Shown piece after piece: positions 1-10,554 of a DNA stretch of 35,480 bases. The stretch is from Gemmobacter nectariphilus DSM 15620 (GTDB lineage Bacteria; Pseudomonadota; Alphaproteobacteria; Rhodobacterales; Rhodobacteraceae): NCBI RefSeq assembly GCF_000429765.1, contig NZ_AUCM01000021.1, positions 1 to 35,480 of the forward strand, in the 5' to 3' direction. Under the pieces are notes generated by a model. That model searched no databases. It worked only from the letters and a program-made list of their open reading frames with translations, and was not told where the DNA came from. Position 1 is the stretch's first letter. Each line of letters opens with the position of its first letter. The translations under genes were made by a program, and so were the position numbers.

Positions 1-341
1 GCAGTCCGGCGGCCAGCTGCTGTTCCATCTGGTCAGCAAACTCTACGAGCAGACCTCCGTCATCGTTACCACCAACTTGGCATTCGGCGAATGGCCGACC
101 GTCTTCGGGGACGCGAAGATGACCACCGCGCTGCTCGACCGGCTCACCCACCACTGCGACATCGTCGAGACTGGCAACGACAGCTGGCGCATCAAAACCC
201 GAGCCTGAACACCCTCCGAAACGCAGGCCCGCGTCGGCTGCGCCAGCTGGAAAGCTACGCCGCCACGGGCCTGCTCACCCGCGCGCCAAAGGGGTCACTT
301 TTGGACGCCGATCAGGGGGCCCGTTTGGATGCCGATTGACA
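1..341 (+). mobile_element. IS21-family insertion sequence, right end
   Basis: This is the distal part of an IS21-type element that begins before the window. It holds the tail of istB followed by about 130 bp of non-coding end. That end carries two near-identical 13-bp direct repeats (TTTGGACGCCGAT at 300-312 and TTTGGATGCCGAT at 324-336, 24 bp apart) and stops with TGACA at 337-341. Multiple short repeats inside the ends are a known feature of IS21 elements, where the transposase binds. The exact outer edge at 341 is inferred from the terminal TGACA. The left end is not visible. Confidence 0.7.
2..208 (+). CDS. istB: IstB-like ATP-binding helper protein, C-terminal fragment
   Basis: The last 68 codons of an IS21-family IstB ATPase, cut by the window edge, ending at TGA 206-208. 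Readable residues include the conserved core stretch [14 protein letters not shown] followed by [14 protein letters not shown], which is the sensor and C-terminal part of the AAA+ fold in IstB. IstB is known to help the IstA transposase by ATP-dependent control of target capture; it is cytoplasmic and normally about 240-260 aa. The N-terminal Walker motifs lie outside the window. Identification is firm from these motifs and from the IS21-type end that follows. Confidence 0.88.
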   Translation, partial: QSGGQLLFHLVSKLYEQTSVIVTTNLAFGEWPTVFGDAKMTTALLDRLTHHCDIVETGNDSWRIKTRA

Positions 342-522
342 CCCCGCCGCGCGACAGGCCAGAATGGGCCGCGTACTCGCGTTCGCTCATGCCTTTCATG
401 GCGCTGTGAATCCCATCAAGATATTGAAAATAAACAGGAAAAGACAATCAATCCGGTTGATTGCCTTGCCCTCCAGAGCGATTCTGCGATCAGGAACTCA
501 CCCCTGGATCGGAGGCCAGACC
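342..522. other. gap between IS21 end and first small gene
   Basis: Non-coding stretch after the IS end. It holds an inverted repeat AATCAA-TCCGG-TTGATT at 446-462, within an A-rich tract (421-450) that contrasts with the GC-rich surroundings. This could be an operator or promoter region for the gene at 523. No convincing -35/-10 pair was found. Confidence 0.4.
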
Positions 523-717
523 ATGACCGCAACCGCCAAACCCGCCCCCGCCGCGCCCGAGGCGCTCATGCTCGACATCGCCAAGCGCCACTTCTTCGTC
601 GAGACGCTGGACACCCGGAACAGCGATGGGCTCGACTTCCACGACGTCGCCGTCTGGTCGATCCGCGCCGCCCTGATTGAGGCCTATGCCGCGGGCCTCG
701 CTGCGGCCAAGCGCTGA
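523..717 (+). CDS. small DUF6900-like protein
   Basis: A 64-aa protein starting at ATG 523, 7 nt after a good ribosome site GGAGG (511-515), which is why this start was preferred over the upstream in-frame ATG at 364. The core LDIAKRHFFVETLDTRNSD followed by LDFHDVAVWSIRAAL resembles the DUF6900 family, small proteins of unknown function common in phage-like islands of Rhodobacterales. No signal peptide or membrane segment. It is followed 13 nt later by another small gene on the same strand. The family name is from memory of the motif and should be treated as probable. Confidence 0.7.
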   Translation: MTATAKPAPAAPEALMLDIAKRHFFVETLDTRNSDGLDFHDVAVWSIRAALIEAYAAGLAAAKR

Positions 718-730
718 GGGAGCCGTTGAC

Positions 731-952
731 ATGACCATGGCCATCACCACCATCCGCATCGACTATTCCGCCCTTCCCGACGGCTTCGATCTGACCCGCC
801 CCGACGCCATCGCCGAAGTCATCGAGCAGGCGCTGCGCGAGAGCGGGATCCCGGCCGAGGCGTCCGACGTCCTTTCGCACCTGAAGATCGAACTGCCCAC
901 CGCCCAGCTGGGCGCCGCCAGCCGCACGCTGGCCGAGATGCAGCTGATCTGA
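731..952 (+). CDS. 73-aa protein of unknown function
   Basis: Starts at ATG 731 with GAGGGAG-type ribosome site ending about 8 nt upstream (716-722) and sits 13 nt after the preceding small gene, so they are probably co-transcribed. The sequence is soluble and has a patterned N-terminal strand (TTIRIDYSALPDGFDL) and a helix (AIAEVIEQALRESGI). I do not recognise a family. Context with DUF-type small genes and a DUF3489 protein suggests the accessory early region of a prophage or integrative element. A GC-rich hairpin follows directly after the stop. Confidence 0.65.
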   Translation: MTMAITTIRIDYSALPDGFDLTRPDAIAEVIEQALRESGIPAEASDVLSHLKIELPTAQLGAASRTLAEMQLI

Positions 953-954
953 CG

Positions 955-984
955 GGAGCGATCAGAAAGCACTGATATTGCTCC
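955..984 (+). terminator. stem-loop after the 73-aa gene
   Basis: The sequence GGAGCgATCAG (955-965), loop AAAGCA, CTGATattGCTCC (972-984) forms a stem of ten base pairs with an internal bulge. It lies immediately after the stop at 952. There is only a short T tract after it (GATTTG), so it may be an attenuator or mRNA-end stabiliser rather than a strict intrinsic terminator. Confidence 0.4.
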
Positions 985-1063
985 GATTTGCCTACGATCA
1001 TCCGCCCGACAGAGCGATGGTGTCGGCACCAAGACGATGCAACTCACCGAAGGACGCCCTTCC

Positions 1064-1291
1064 ATGACGACCCGCCGCGCCACCGACAACTCCAAGGCCC
1101 TCGACGCCTTCATCGCTGCAAAGGCCGAGATCGACACCATGCTGGAGCGCCTGAAGGCCCTCAGCGACGACCACTTCGAAACCCAACCCGACGAGATCCA
1201 TTGGGGGCATGTCGGGACGCTGACGCACTACGCGGGCCTGCTGCGCCAGATCACCGACAGTGCCTTCAAGGAGGGCGAACACGCCGCTTGA
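1064..1291 (+). CDS. 75-aa helical protein of unknown function
   Basis: Start chosen at ATG 1064, preceded by AAGGA at 1050-1054; an in-frame ATG at 1037 lacks a ribosome site. The protein is predicted to be helical (ALDAFIAAKAEIDTMLERLK) with a conserved-looking block HWGHVGTLTHYAGLLRQITD. No known domain is recognised. It lies in the same plus-strand series as its neighbours and may be co-expressed with the DUF3489 gene 95 bp downstream. Confidence 0.65.
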   Translation: MTTRRATDNSKALDAFIAAKAEIDTMLERLKALSDDHFETQPDEIHWGHVGTLTHYAGLLRQITDSAFKEGEHAA

Positions 1292-1386
1292 CGCGCCCAA
1301 CCCGCGCGACGGCCGCCCCGTCCGATGACGGGGCTTGCCTTCGTAGAAGGCGCGCACACCGCGCGCCCACAGCCACGGAGGCCCCG

Positions 1387-1956
1387 ATGACCACCCCGTC
1401 CGACACCCAGTCCCTGATCCTGTCCCGCGCCGCGACCCGGCCGGGCAACCTCGCCCTGCCGCTGCCCGAGGGGCTGGTCGGCGCCGCCGCCAAGATGGTC
1501 GTCGGCAAGCTGCTCGCCCGCGGCTGGCTCGAGGAGGTCGAGGCCAACCGGCGGAGTGGCGAGCCGATGTGGCGCGAGACCGGCGACGGTCACGGCACCA
1601 CGCTGATCGCGACCGAGGCCGGGCTGGAGGCCATCGGGATCGAGCCGCTGGCGGCCACCGCTGTCGCCAGCGCGCGGAAGGCGAGGCCGAAGCCGGAACC
1701 GGTGCAGATGCCCGACGACACAGGCACCGCGAAACCCGTCGCCATCCGCGCTGGCACCAAGCAGGCGCAGATCATCGCCATGCTCCAGCGCCCCGAGGGA
1801 GCGACGGTCGCCGAGATGGTCGAGGCCACCGGATGGTTGGCGCACACGGTAAGGGGCTCGATCTCTGGTGCCCTGAAGAAAAAGCTGGGTCTGCCCATCG
1901 CAGCGGAGAAGGTCGAGGGCAGGGGGATGGTGTACCGGCTCCCCGAAGGTAGCTGA
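1387..1956 (+). CDS. DUF3489 domain protein
   Basis: A 189-aa protein with ribosome site ACGGAGG (1375-1381) before ATG 1387. The C-terminal half contains the DUF3489 signature: AGTKQAQIIAMLQRPEGATVAEM then ATGWLAHTVRGSISGALKKKLGL, a winged-helix-like fold found in phage and island proteins of alphaproteobacteria. The N-terminal 80 residues (SLILSRAATRPGNLALPLPEGL) form a second small helical region. A DNA-binding or regulatory role is inferred from the fold only. The gene converges on the HNH gene, with only 4 bp between the stops. Confidence 0.85.
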   Translation: MTTPSDTQSLILSRAATRPGNLALPLPEGLVGAAAKMVVGKLLARGWLEEVEANRRSGEPMWRETGDGHGTTLIATEAGLEAIGIEPLAATAVASARKARPKPEPVQMPDDTGTAKPVAIRAGTKQAQIIAMLQRPEGATVAEMVEATGWLAHTVRGSISGALKKKLGLPIAAEKVEGRGMVYRLPEGS

Positions 1957-1960
1957 TCGA

Positions 1961-3037
1961 TCAGCAGTAGTCGTCCATGCAGTCGTCGTAGCTGTCGCCG
2001 GTCAGTTCACAGAAAGTCTTGAGGGCCCCCTGCAGGGTAAAATACTGGTGTTCGCTGCGGTGGTAGAAGAATTCGCCGCGGACACCGACATGCGCGACCG
2101 CCCAGTCCTTGATCGCATTGTCGCTAGGATCGTGCGTAAGGACCACGAGGCTGTCCTCGGTCATGCCATGTTGCACGACCAGACTCTGGTAGAGATGGTT
2201 TCGGGCGAAAACACGGCCAAACTTCAGGTTTTCCGCGTAGCGCTCGAGCGCGTCCTCGGTCACTGCCTCCGGACAAAGTGGGAATTCTGTCGGCACCTTC
2301 CATATGACCTGCACGACCGACGGCGTCAGCGACTCATACTCTTCCGAGGGAGGCTCATAGCTTGCCCGCTCTCTTGTCCCATACAGCCACTCGCCCAGCG
2401 CGCCACCGCTTGGGACAGAACCGCTCTTTGCCCATTCCTGCAAACGTGCTTTTGCGGCTGCCGCCTCGTCCTTCGACAAGGTGCGCATCCAGGATATGTC
2501 GGGAAACACCTTATCGGTCTGGACCCGGTTGGGGTCAGCGAAGAAGGCTTCAATCGAGCCGTAGACCAGTTCGATGCGCCGAGCAGAGATTTCGTTGAGC
2601 AGGACGTTTTCCAGCCGCGTGACCCACCGCAGGTTTTCCGGTCGATTGTTCGCCCTGTTCGTGTCGATGTGATCAACGACATGACGGTCAGTGGGCGGCG
2701 CGCCATGAAAAGCCCAGCAGACGATCCGATGAACGGGCACGCCGCTCAGATACATGTAGCCAGTCGACAACCCCTGCCGCCCAAAGGTCCATTGGTCATC
2801 AAGCGGTCTGGTCTTCTGCCGTTTCTGGGGCAGACGATGCGCGGAACCATTGTCGCGAACCCGATACCGCTCGCCCCGATATTCGACCTCCACCTCGCGT
2901 TCAAAGATATCAATGAGTTGGTCGGCTTTGCTGGGGGACGAAAGGGAAGGGCTACGCATCAACTGCTCCGGCGAGATTCGACCATTCAAGTGCCGAAGGC
3001 GGTAGGCCGATTTCCCATTCTCCTTCTGGGCGAACAT
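1961..3037 (-). CDS. HNH endonuclease-like protein
   Basis: About 358 aa from ATG 3037 (a TTG at 3043 is also in frame). The middle contains an HNH_3-type nuclease core: HRIVCWAFHG, then HVVDHIDTNRANNRPENL and RWVTRLENVL (roughly residues 105-155), the pattern seen in group I-type homing endonucleases and phage HNH proteins, where the His and Asn residues bind the metal and activate water. The C-terminal 200 residues are unrecognised. It starts 21 bp after the stop of the upstream methyltransferase, so it is probably the last gene of that leftward operon. The function of such genes may be mobility of the locus or phage DNA processing. Confidence 0.8.
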   Translation of the reverse strand: MFAQKENGKSAYRLRHLNGRISPEQLMRSPSLSSPSKADQLIDIFEREVEVEYRGERYRVRDNGSAHRLPQKRQKTRPLDDQWTFGRQGLSTGYMYLSGVPVHRIVCWAFHGAPPTDRHVVDHIDTNRANNRPENLRWVTRLENVLLNEISARRIELVYGSIEAFFADPNRVQTDKVFPDISWMRTLSKDEAAAAKARLQEWAKSGSVPSGGALGEWLYGTRERASYEPPSEEYESLTPSVVQVIWKVPTEFPLCPEAVTEDALERYAENLKFGRVFARNHLYQSLVVQHGMTEDSLVVLTHDPSDNAIKDWAVAHVGVRGEFFYHRSEHQYFTLQGALKTFCELTGDSYDDCMDDYC

Positions 3038-3058
3038 TCGCAATTTCGGGCCAACTGG

Positions 3059-4381
3059 TCAATCGCGGCTGGCCTTCCGCCCCGTTGCCATCTCCCACCG
3101 CCGCACGGCAACGTCGCAGTAGACCGGGTCCAGTTCCACCGCGCAGCAGGGCCGTCCGGTGCGTTCGGCGGCGATCAGCTGGGTGCCGGAGCCGCAGAAG
3201 GGTTCGAACACCAGGTCGCCGGGATCGGTGAAGGCCTCCAGCACCGCCTCGACCAGCGCCACGGGGAACACGGCCGGGTGTGATCCGGCGGCACCCAGAC
3301 CGCCCTTGTGGCGCGTGATCCGGAACACGCTGTCGGGGATGCGGTGGCTCTGGATCGCGTTGCCGAAACCGGTCTTGCGATGGACCATGCCGTCGGCGCC
3401 GCGCAGGCCGCCACCACCGAGGGTTTCGCCCGCGTGCTTGCTCTCGACCGTCTTGTTCGGCTTCCGCGGCTGGCGGTTGAAGTGGAAGATGAACTCGTGG
3501 GACGGTGCCAGTCGCCCGTTCCAGTCGCCCGGCAGGCCGGGCCCCTGGTCCCAGACATACCAGCCGAAGCGCCGCCAGCCCTGTGCACGCATCCACTCGA
3601 CCCAGCCCTCCCAATAGGGGATCCACTCCCCATCGCGATGAACGAGGCCGAGGTTGACCAGTAGCTGCGCATCGGCGGTGACCGGGGCCGCGGCGAAGAC
3701 GCCCTGCATCAGCGCATCCCAATCGCCGACTTTCTCCTTCGCCGCGCCATAGTCGCGCTGCTGCGCGTAGGGCGGGGAGGTGAAGAGGAGCGACGATTGC
3801 GCGCCGTCCATCAGCCGCACCACCACGGCCGGGTCTGTGGCATCACCGCAGATCAGCCGATGCTCGCCCAGCGCCCAGATGTCGCCTGGCCGGGTGATCG
3901 GTTCGGCCGGGGCCTCGGGGATGGTATCCGCGGTGTCATCGTCGATGGGCGCAGGATCGTCGGCGGCATGCAGCAGCGCGTCCAGTTCATCCTCGGGGAT
4001 CCCGATCAGCCCGAGGTCGAAGTCCTCGGCCATCAGGCCCCGCAGTTCCTCGAGCAGCAGCGTCTCGTCCCACCCGCCCAGTTCGGTCAGCTTGTTGTCG
4101 GCGATCCGGTAAGCCCGACGCTGCGCCTCGGTCAGATGGCCCAACACGATGACCGGCGCCTCGGCCAGACCCAGCCGGGCAGCGGCCAGGACCCGGCCGT
4201 GCCCTGCAATCAACTCGCCGTCGGCGGCAACCAGGCAGGGGACGGTCCAGCCGAATTCGGCCATGCTGGCTGCGATCTTCGCCACCTGGTCGGCGTCGTG
4301 GGTTTTGGCATTCCGCGCGTAAGGCCGGAGGCGGGCCAGCGGCCAGTGTTCGATCCGGCCGGGCAGGAGGGGCGCGTTCAT
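3059..4381 (-). CDS. ParB-domain DNA methyltransferase (TSPPY type)
   Basis: 440 aa with two domains. Residues 10-110 are a ParB/Srx-like nuclease-fold domain (ARLRPYARNAKTH, GWTVPCLVAADGELIAGHGR, RAYRIADNKLTELGGWD). Residues about 190-435 are an amino-methyltransferase: catalytic SLLFTSPPYAQQRDYG and the AdoMet-binding FEPFCGSGTQLIAAERTGR in the order seen in beta-class enzymes. TSPPY rather than DPPY suggests N4-cytosine methylation, but specificity is inferred. Its start overlaps the stop of the upstream paralogue by 4 bp (ATGA), so the pair is translationally coupled. ParB-methyltransferase fusions are typical of prophages and integrative elements. Confidence 0.9.
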   Translation of the reverse strand: MNAPLLPGRIEHWPLARLRPYARNAKTHDADQVAKIAASMAEFGWTVPCLVAADGELIAGHGRVLAAARLGLAEAPVIVLGHLTEAQRRAYRIADNKLTELGGWDETLLLEELRGLMAEDFDLGLIGIPEDELDALLHAADDPAPIDDDTADTIPEAPAEPITRPGDIWALGEHRLICGDATDPAVVVRLMDGAQSSLLFTSPPYAQQRDYGAAKEKVGDWDALMQGVFAAAPVTADAQLLVNLGLVHRDGEWIPYWEGWVEWMRAQGWRRFGWYVWDQGPGLPGDWNGRLAPSHEFIFHFNRQPRKPNKTVESKHAGETLGGGGLRGADGMVHRKTGFGNAIQSHRIPDSVFRITRHKGGLGAAGSHPAVFPVALVEAVLEAFTDPGDLVFEPFCGSGTQLIAAERTGRPCCAVELDPVYCDVAVRRWEMATGRKASRD

Positions 4382-5640
4382 GCCGCGAGCCGCTTCGCCT
4401 TGAGGGCGGCAAAGGTCTCGCCGGTTTCCGCCAGCACCGCCTCCTGGCCGGTGAAGGACTGCCAGCGCTCGATGGCGACGTCAACATAGGCCGGGTTCAA
4501 CTCGACCCCGAAGCACACCCGCCCGGTGGTTTCGGCCGCGATCAGCGTGGTGCCGGATCCCATGAAGGGCTCATAGACCGCCTGGCCGGGGCTGGAGTTG
4601 TTCAGGATCGGCCGCCGCATGCATTCCACCGGCTTCTGCGTGCCATGCACCGTGTCGGCGTCCTGGTCCCGGTTGGCGATCTGCCACAGCGTCGTCTGCT
4701 TGCGGTCGCCCGCCCAATGGCCTTTGCCCTTGGCGCGCACCGCATACCAGCAGGGTTCATGCTGCCAGTGATAGTCACCGCGGCTGAGGACCAGCCGGTC
4801 CTTGGCCCAGATGATCTGCGACCGAATGGCGAAGCCCGCAGCGGTCAGGCTGTCCGCCACGGTCGCCGCGTGCAGCGCCCCGTGCCAGACATAGGCCACG
4901 TCGCCGGGGAACAGCGCCCATGCCTCACGCCAGTCGGCGCGGTCGTCGTTCAGCACCTTGCCGGTGCGCTTGGTCTTTGCGGCCCCGGCCTGGTTGCGCC
5001 AGGAGGGATCGTACTCCACGCCGTAGGGCGGATCGGTAACCATCAGCAGGGGGCGCACATCCCCGAGCAGCCGTCCGACCACATCCGCCGCAGTGCTGTC
5101 GCCGCAGATCAGACGGTGCGCGCCGAGTTGCCACAGGTCGCCCGGCACGGACACCGGCGTGACCGGCAGGTCAGGAACGTCGTCCTCGCCCTCGACCGGA
5201 CCATCGCCGCCCAGCGCCTCGGGATCCCGCAACAGCGCGTCAAGGTCATCATCGCTGATGCCCAGCAGCGTCAGGTCGAAATCCTCGGCCAGCAGCCCCG
5301 CGATCTCGTCGCGCAACAGGGCTTCGTCCCATTCGCCCAGTTCCGTCAGCTTGTTGTCGGCGATCCGGTAGGCCCGGCGTTCCGCCTCGTCGAGGTGGCT
5401 GAGCCGGATCACCGGCACCTCGGTTAGACCAAGCATCGTCGCAGCCAGCACCCGGCCATGGCCCGCGATCAGTTCGCCGTCGTCGGCCACCATGCAGGGG
5501 ACGGTCCAGCCGAACTTGGCCATGCTGGCGGCGATCTTCGCCACCTGGTCGTCGCCGTGCATCTTGGAATTGCGGGCATAGGGGCGCAGCCGGGCAATCG
5601 GCCAAGATTCAACCTGGCTCGGCGCGAAGACGAGGTCCAT
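4378..5640 (-). CDS. ParB-domain DNA methyltransferase (DPPY type)
   Basis: 420 aa, paralogue of the downstream gene. The N-terminal ParB-like domain is very similar to it (PYARNSKMH, KFGWTVPCMVADDGELIAGHGR, RAYRIADNKLTELGEWDEAL). The methyltransferase domain has catalytic LLMVTDPPYGVEYDP and AdoMet motif YEPFMGSGTTLIAAETTGR, indicating an N6-adenine or N4-cytosine enzyme; DPPY favours N6-adenine. It is the first gene of the leftward group ending with the HNH gene. The two copies look like a tandem duplication followed by change of the catalytic domain. The role may be protection of element DNA from restriction; that is inference. Confidence 0.9.
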   Translation of the reverse strand: MDLVFAPSQVESWPIARLRPYARNSKMHGDDQVAKIAASMAKFGWTVPCMVADDGELIAGHGRVLAATMLGLTEVPVIRLSHLDEAERRAYRIADNKLTELGEWDEALLRDEIAGLLAEDFDLTLLGISDDDLDALLRDPEALGGDGPVEGEDDVPDLPVTPVSVPGDLWQLGAHRLICGDSTAADVVGRLLGDVRPLLMVTDPPYGVEYDPSWRNQAGAAKTKRTGKVLNDDRADWREAWALFPGDVAYVWHGALHAATVADSLTAAGFAIRSQIIWAKDRLVLSRGDYHWQHEPCWYAVRAKGKGHWAGDRKQTTLWQIANRDQDADTVHGTQKPVECMRRPILNNSSPGQAVYEPFMGSGTTLIAAETTGRVCFGVELNPAYVDVAIERWQSFTGQEAVLAETGETFAALKAKRLAA

Positions 5641-6053
5641 GGGGCGGGGCTCGGGATGTGGGGGAGGGAAATGAAAAGCGCCCGCGAGGGGTTTCCTCCG
5701 GACGCAATTCTTCGATGATCAAGGGGTAGGTCAATGGGGGCAGGTCTGTCAACCCGAAAAGTGAAGCGGATTCAACAGCTTCTCAGGAATTGGCTTTCCC
5801 GGGTGGCTTCTGCCCACCTGGCTTCCCCGGAGGTGGCTTCCCTGGCTTCCCGCCGGGAATCCACCCCGGCCAGATCGTGATTCCGCAAGCCGCTGATCTG
5901 ACTCACGAATTCCGGCATCAGAGCGCAAGGTGGCTTCCGCCTGGCTTCCCCGGTGAAAATGCCTCACGCTAGCGAACCGCCGCGCTGCGCCCCCCCGCAT
6001 ACGTTCAGGGCGGGGAGGAACCAGAGGAGGGGGCCCCTGTTGGTGCGACCCCC
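5641..6053. other. intergenic region with GGCTTCC repeats
   Basis: A 413-bp stretch between the methyltransferase start and the secreted-protein gene, with no gene I can support. It holds five exact copies of TGGCTTCC (5819, 5834, 5843, 5931, 5942) plus imperfect copies at 5791 and 5804, mostly within a TC/GC-rich tract. The promoter of the leftward methyltransferase operon must lie in the 5641-5740 part. The edge between the phage-like module and the restriction island is somewhere here. Confidence 0.5.
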
Positions 6054-6395
6054 TTATGGGGTTCGGCACGCATCAGTTTGAAATAGCTCGTTCCCACTCG
6101 AGTATTCCATCCGCAGGTAGGGTCGCAGCGAAAGCCTGACAGTGGGTCCATCATTCATGGTCAGTGCCACCACCACATGTCGCGCCTCTGTTTCCTCCAC
6201 CGCGAGGACTCGGTAGAGCGTGGTTCCCTCCGGTAAGTCCAGTTGGATGTTGGCATCGCCGTCGCTGAAACGCACCTGGTATTCACGGCGAGGGTTTTCG
6301 CAGATCAACTGGTAGGTCTCTGCGGTTGCAGGGCCTGCCAATCCGGCAACCGCGAGAAGGGTTCTTGAAAGGGAAGAACGGGAAACGAACTGCAA
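6054..6395 (-). CDS. small secreted protein of unknown function
   Basis: 113 aa starting at TTG 6395; ribosome site GAGGAG lies about 9 nt upstream, which supports this non-ATG start. It has a typical signal peptide: positive end SRSSLSR, hydrophobic TLLAVAGLAG and cleavage after PATA (about residue 25). The mature part is a beta-rich domain of about 88 aa (TYQLICENPRREYQVRFSDG; a Cys near each end, ICENP and DACRTP, may form a disulfide). No family recognised. It follows hsdR by 84 bp on the same strand but a periplasmic protein has no obvious link to restriction. Confidence 0.7.
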   Translation of the reverse strand: MQFVSRSSLSRTLLAVAGLAGPATAETYQLICENPRREYQVRFSDGDANIQLDLPEGTTLYRVLAVEETEARHVVVALTMNDGPTVRLSLRPYLRMEYSSGNELFQTDACRTP

Positions 6396-6479
6396 AGCGC
6401 TTCAACTCCTCGAGATTTGCTCTTTGTTGTGGTCCACCTCAACAGCCTGCCAGATCGGGCCCTTTTGGCCAGTCACACA

Positions 6480-9611
<3,132 letters not shown>

Positions 9612-9620
9612 TCCGATCCC

Positions 9621-10247
9621 CTACCAACGCGCCGGTTTGTGAAACTGGCCAGTGGCGTCTTGCATCACGGCCGGAAACTGCGCGTTCGCCAAGGCGCCTG
9701 GCCGGATCGGCTTGATGAAATGCGCCAGCGGTTGCAGGGCGCGGCTGACCTTGGCTTGGGGGTTGAGAATCCCGATAGTCTTGCCGAACCGGTTGCGAAC
9801 CACCGAGATAGGCTCCTTGAGGTCACTGTCGTTGCTGACGATCACTGCCACGTCGAACGCATCATCGAAGGCGTCGATCAACAGATGCGTGGCGATGTTG
9901 ACGTCCGAGCCCTTCTCCTCGGTCTTCATCACCCGCCGCGGGGTGTATCTTCCGCGCTGCCAGTCGGCGGCGTCGGGCATGCTGACCTCGTGGGTCAGGA
10001 AATGGCCGAGGTGGATGCTGACCTGCGGCAGGGTGCGCAGGGCCCGGAAATAGGTCTGCTGGCGGGTCGGCTGGTCGGGATCATGCGGGGTGCCGCTGAC
10101 CTGCGCGGTGAAGTAGCGGATGGCACGGATGTCGTTCTGCGGCATCAGCGCGCTACAAAGCGCGTGCAGATTCAACCACTTGTGCGGAGTCTTCTTGAGG
10201 CAACCAAAGTAGAGGTTGTAACCGTCGACATAGACGTGGGTTCTCAT
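9621..10247 (-). CDS. NYN-domain protein, putative RNase
   Basis: 208 aa from ATG 10247 (the upstream extension lacks conservation-like sequence). It has the NYN/PIN-like pattern: MRTHVYVDGYNLYFG at the N-terminus with the first acidic residue, a middle KGSDVNIATHLLIDAF and DVAVIVSNDSDLKEPI with the Asp cluster that binds metal in this family. NYN proteins are LabA-like and generally act on RNA; the substrate here is unknown. The gene ends 9 bp before hsdR, so both probably share one mRNA. A candidate promoter and palindromes lie upstream. Its position inside a restriction locus suggests an accessory anti-phage RNase, which is inference. Confidence 0.85.
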   Translation of the reverse strand: MRTHVYVDGYNLYFGCLKKTPHKWLNLHALCSALMPQNDIRAIRYFTAQVSGTPHDPDQPTRQQTYFRALRTLPQVSIHLGHFLTHEVSMPDAADWQRGRYTPRRVMKTEEKGSDVNIATHLLIDAFDDAFDVAVIVSNDSDLKEPISVVRNRFGKTIGILNPQAKVSRALQPLAHFIKPIRPGALANAQFPAVMQDATGQFHKPARW

Positions 10248-10326
10248 GCGAACCCCCGAAAAAGCAGCAGCGGCCACTGGGGCCGCCGCGCGCCCCGGCA
10301 CCGAAGCGCCGAGGGAGATATGCAGG

Positions 10327-10380
10327 CATAAGTGGACATTTTCTCCACCAGGTCAAGAGTCCAGTTGCGAAAAACGCAAC
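10327..10380 (-). promoter_or_regulatory. candidate promoter and operators for NYN-hsdR
   Basis: On the minus strand TTGACC (10356-10351) is a near-consensus -35; 17 bp further is ACTTAT, a weak -10. The spacer contains the dyad GTGGA-N7-TCCAC (10332-10348). Just upstream lies the perfect 6-bp palindrome GTTGCG-AAAAA-CGCAAC (10364-10380). Palindromes overlapping a promoter are the usual look of a repressor site. No experimental support. Confidence 0.4.
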
Positions 10381-10404
10381 GCAGCGGCGTGATGCACGGG
10401 CAGG

Positions 10405-10554
10405 TCATCGTACCGCCTCCGCCATCTGTTCCGACCCGACATCCCGCTCAGGTTTGAAATCACTCAGGCCCGAAACGACACCAGTCAGGCAGACATCCGC
10501 CTGCCATTCAGCTTGATCGAGCGGGGCGGCTTCGACTTCGGTCAAGGTTATCAT
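10405..10554 (-). pseudogene. vestigial hsdR start (second allele)
   Basis: A 49-codon open frame beginning at ATG 10554, which overlaps the stop of the upstream gene as ATGA. Its product MITLTEVEAAPLDQ then TGVVSGLSDFKPERDV lines up with the N-terminus of the intact HsdR ([16 protein letters not shown] then [14 protein letters not shown]) but has diverged and ends after about 49 residues. It looks like the remains of an earlier hsdR that was directly coupled to the upstream gene, later displaced when the NYN gene and the present hsdR arrived. The resemblance is seen in the sequence; the history is inferred. Confidence 0.6.

Noticed and set aside
2048-3283. 411-codon plus-strand frame over the HNH gene
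   Set aside because: Shadow of the HNH and methyltransferase genes; the minus frame carries clear HNH motifs.
5749-6069. Minus-strand frame of 106 codons across the TGGCTTCC repeats
   Set aside because: Low in complexity, no ribosome site, no recognisable fold, and it overlaps the end of the secreted-protein gene.
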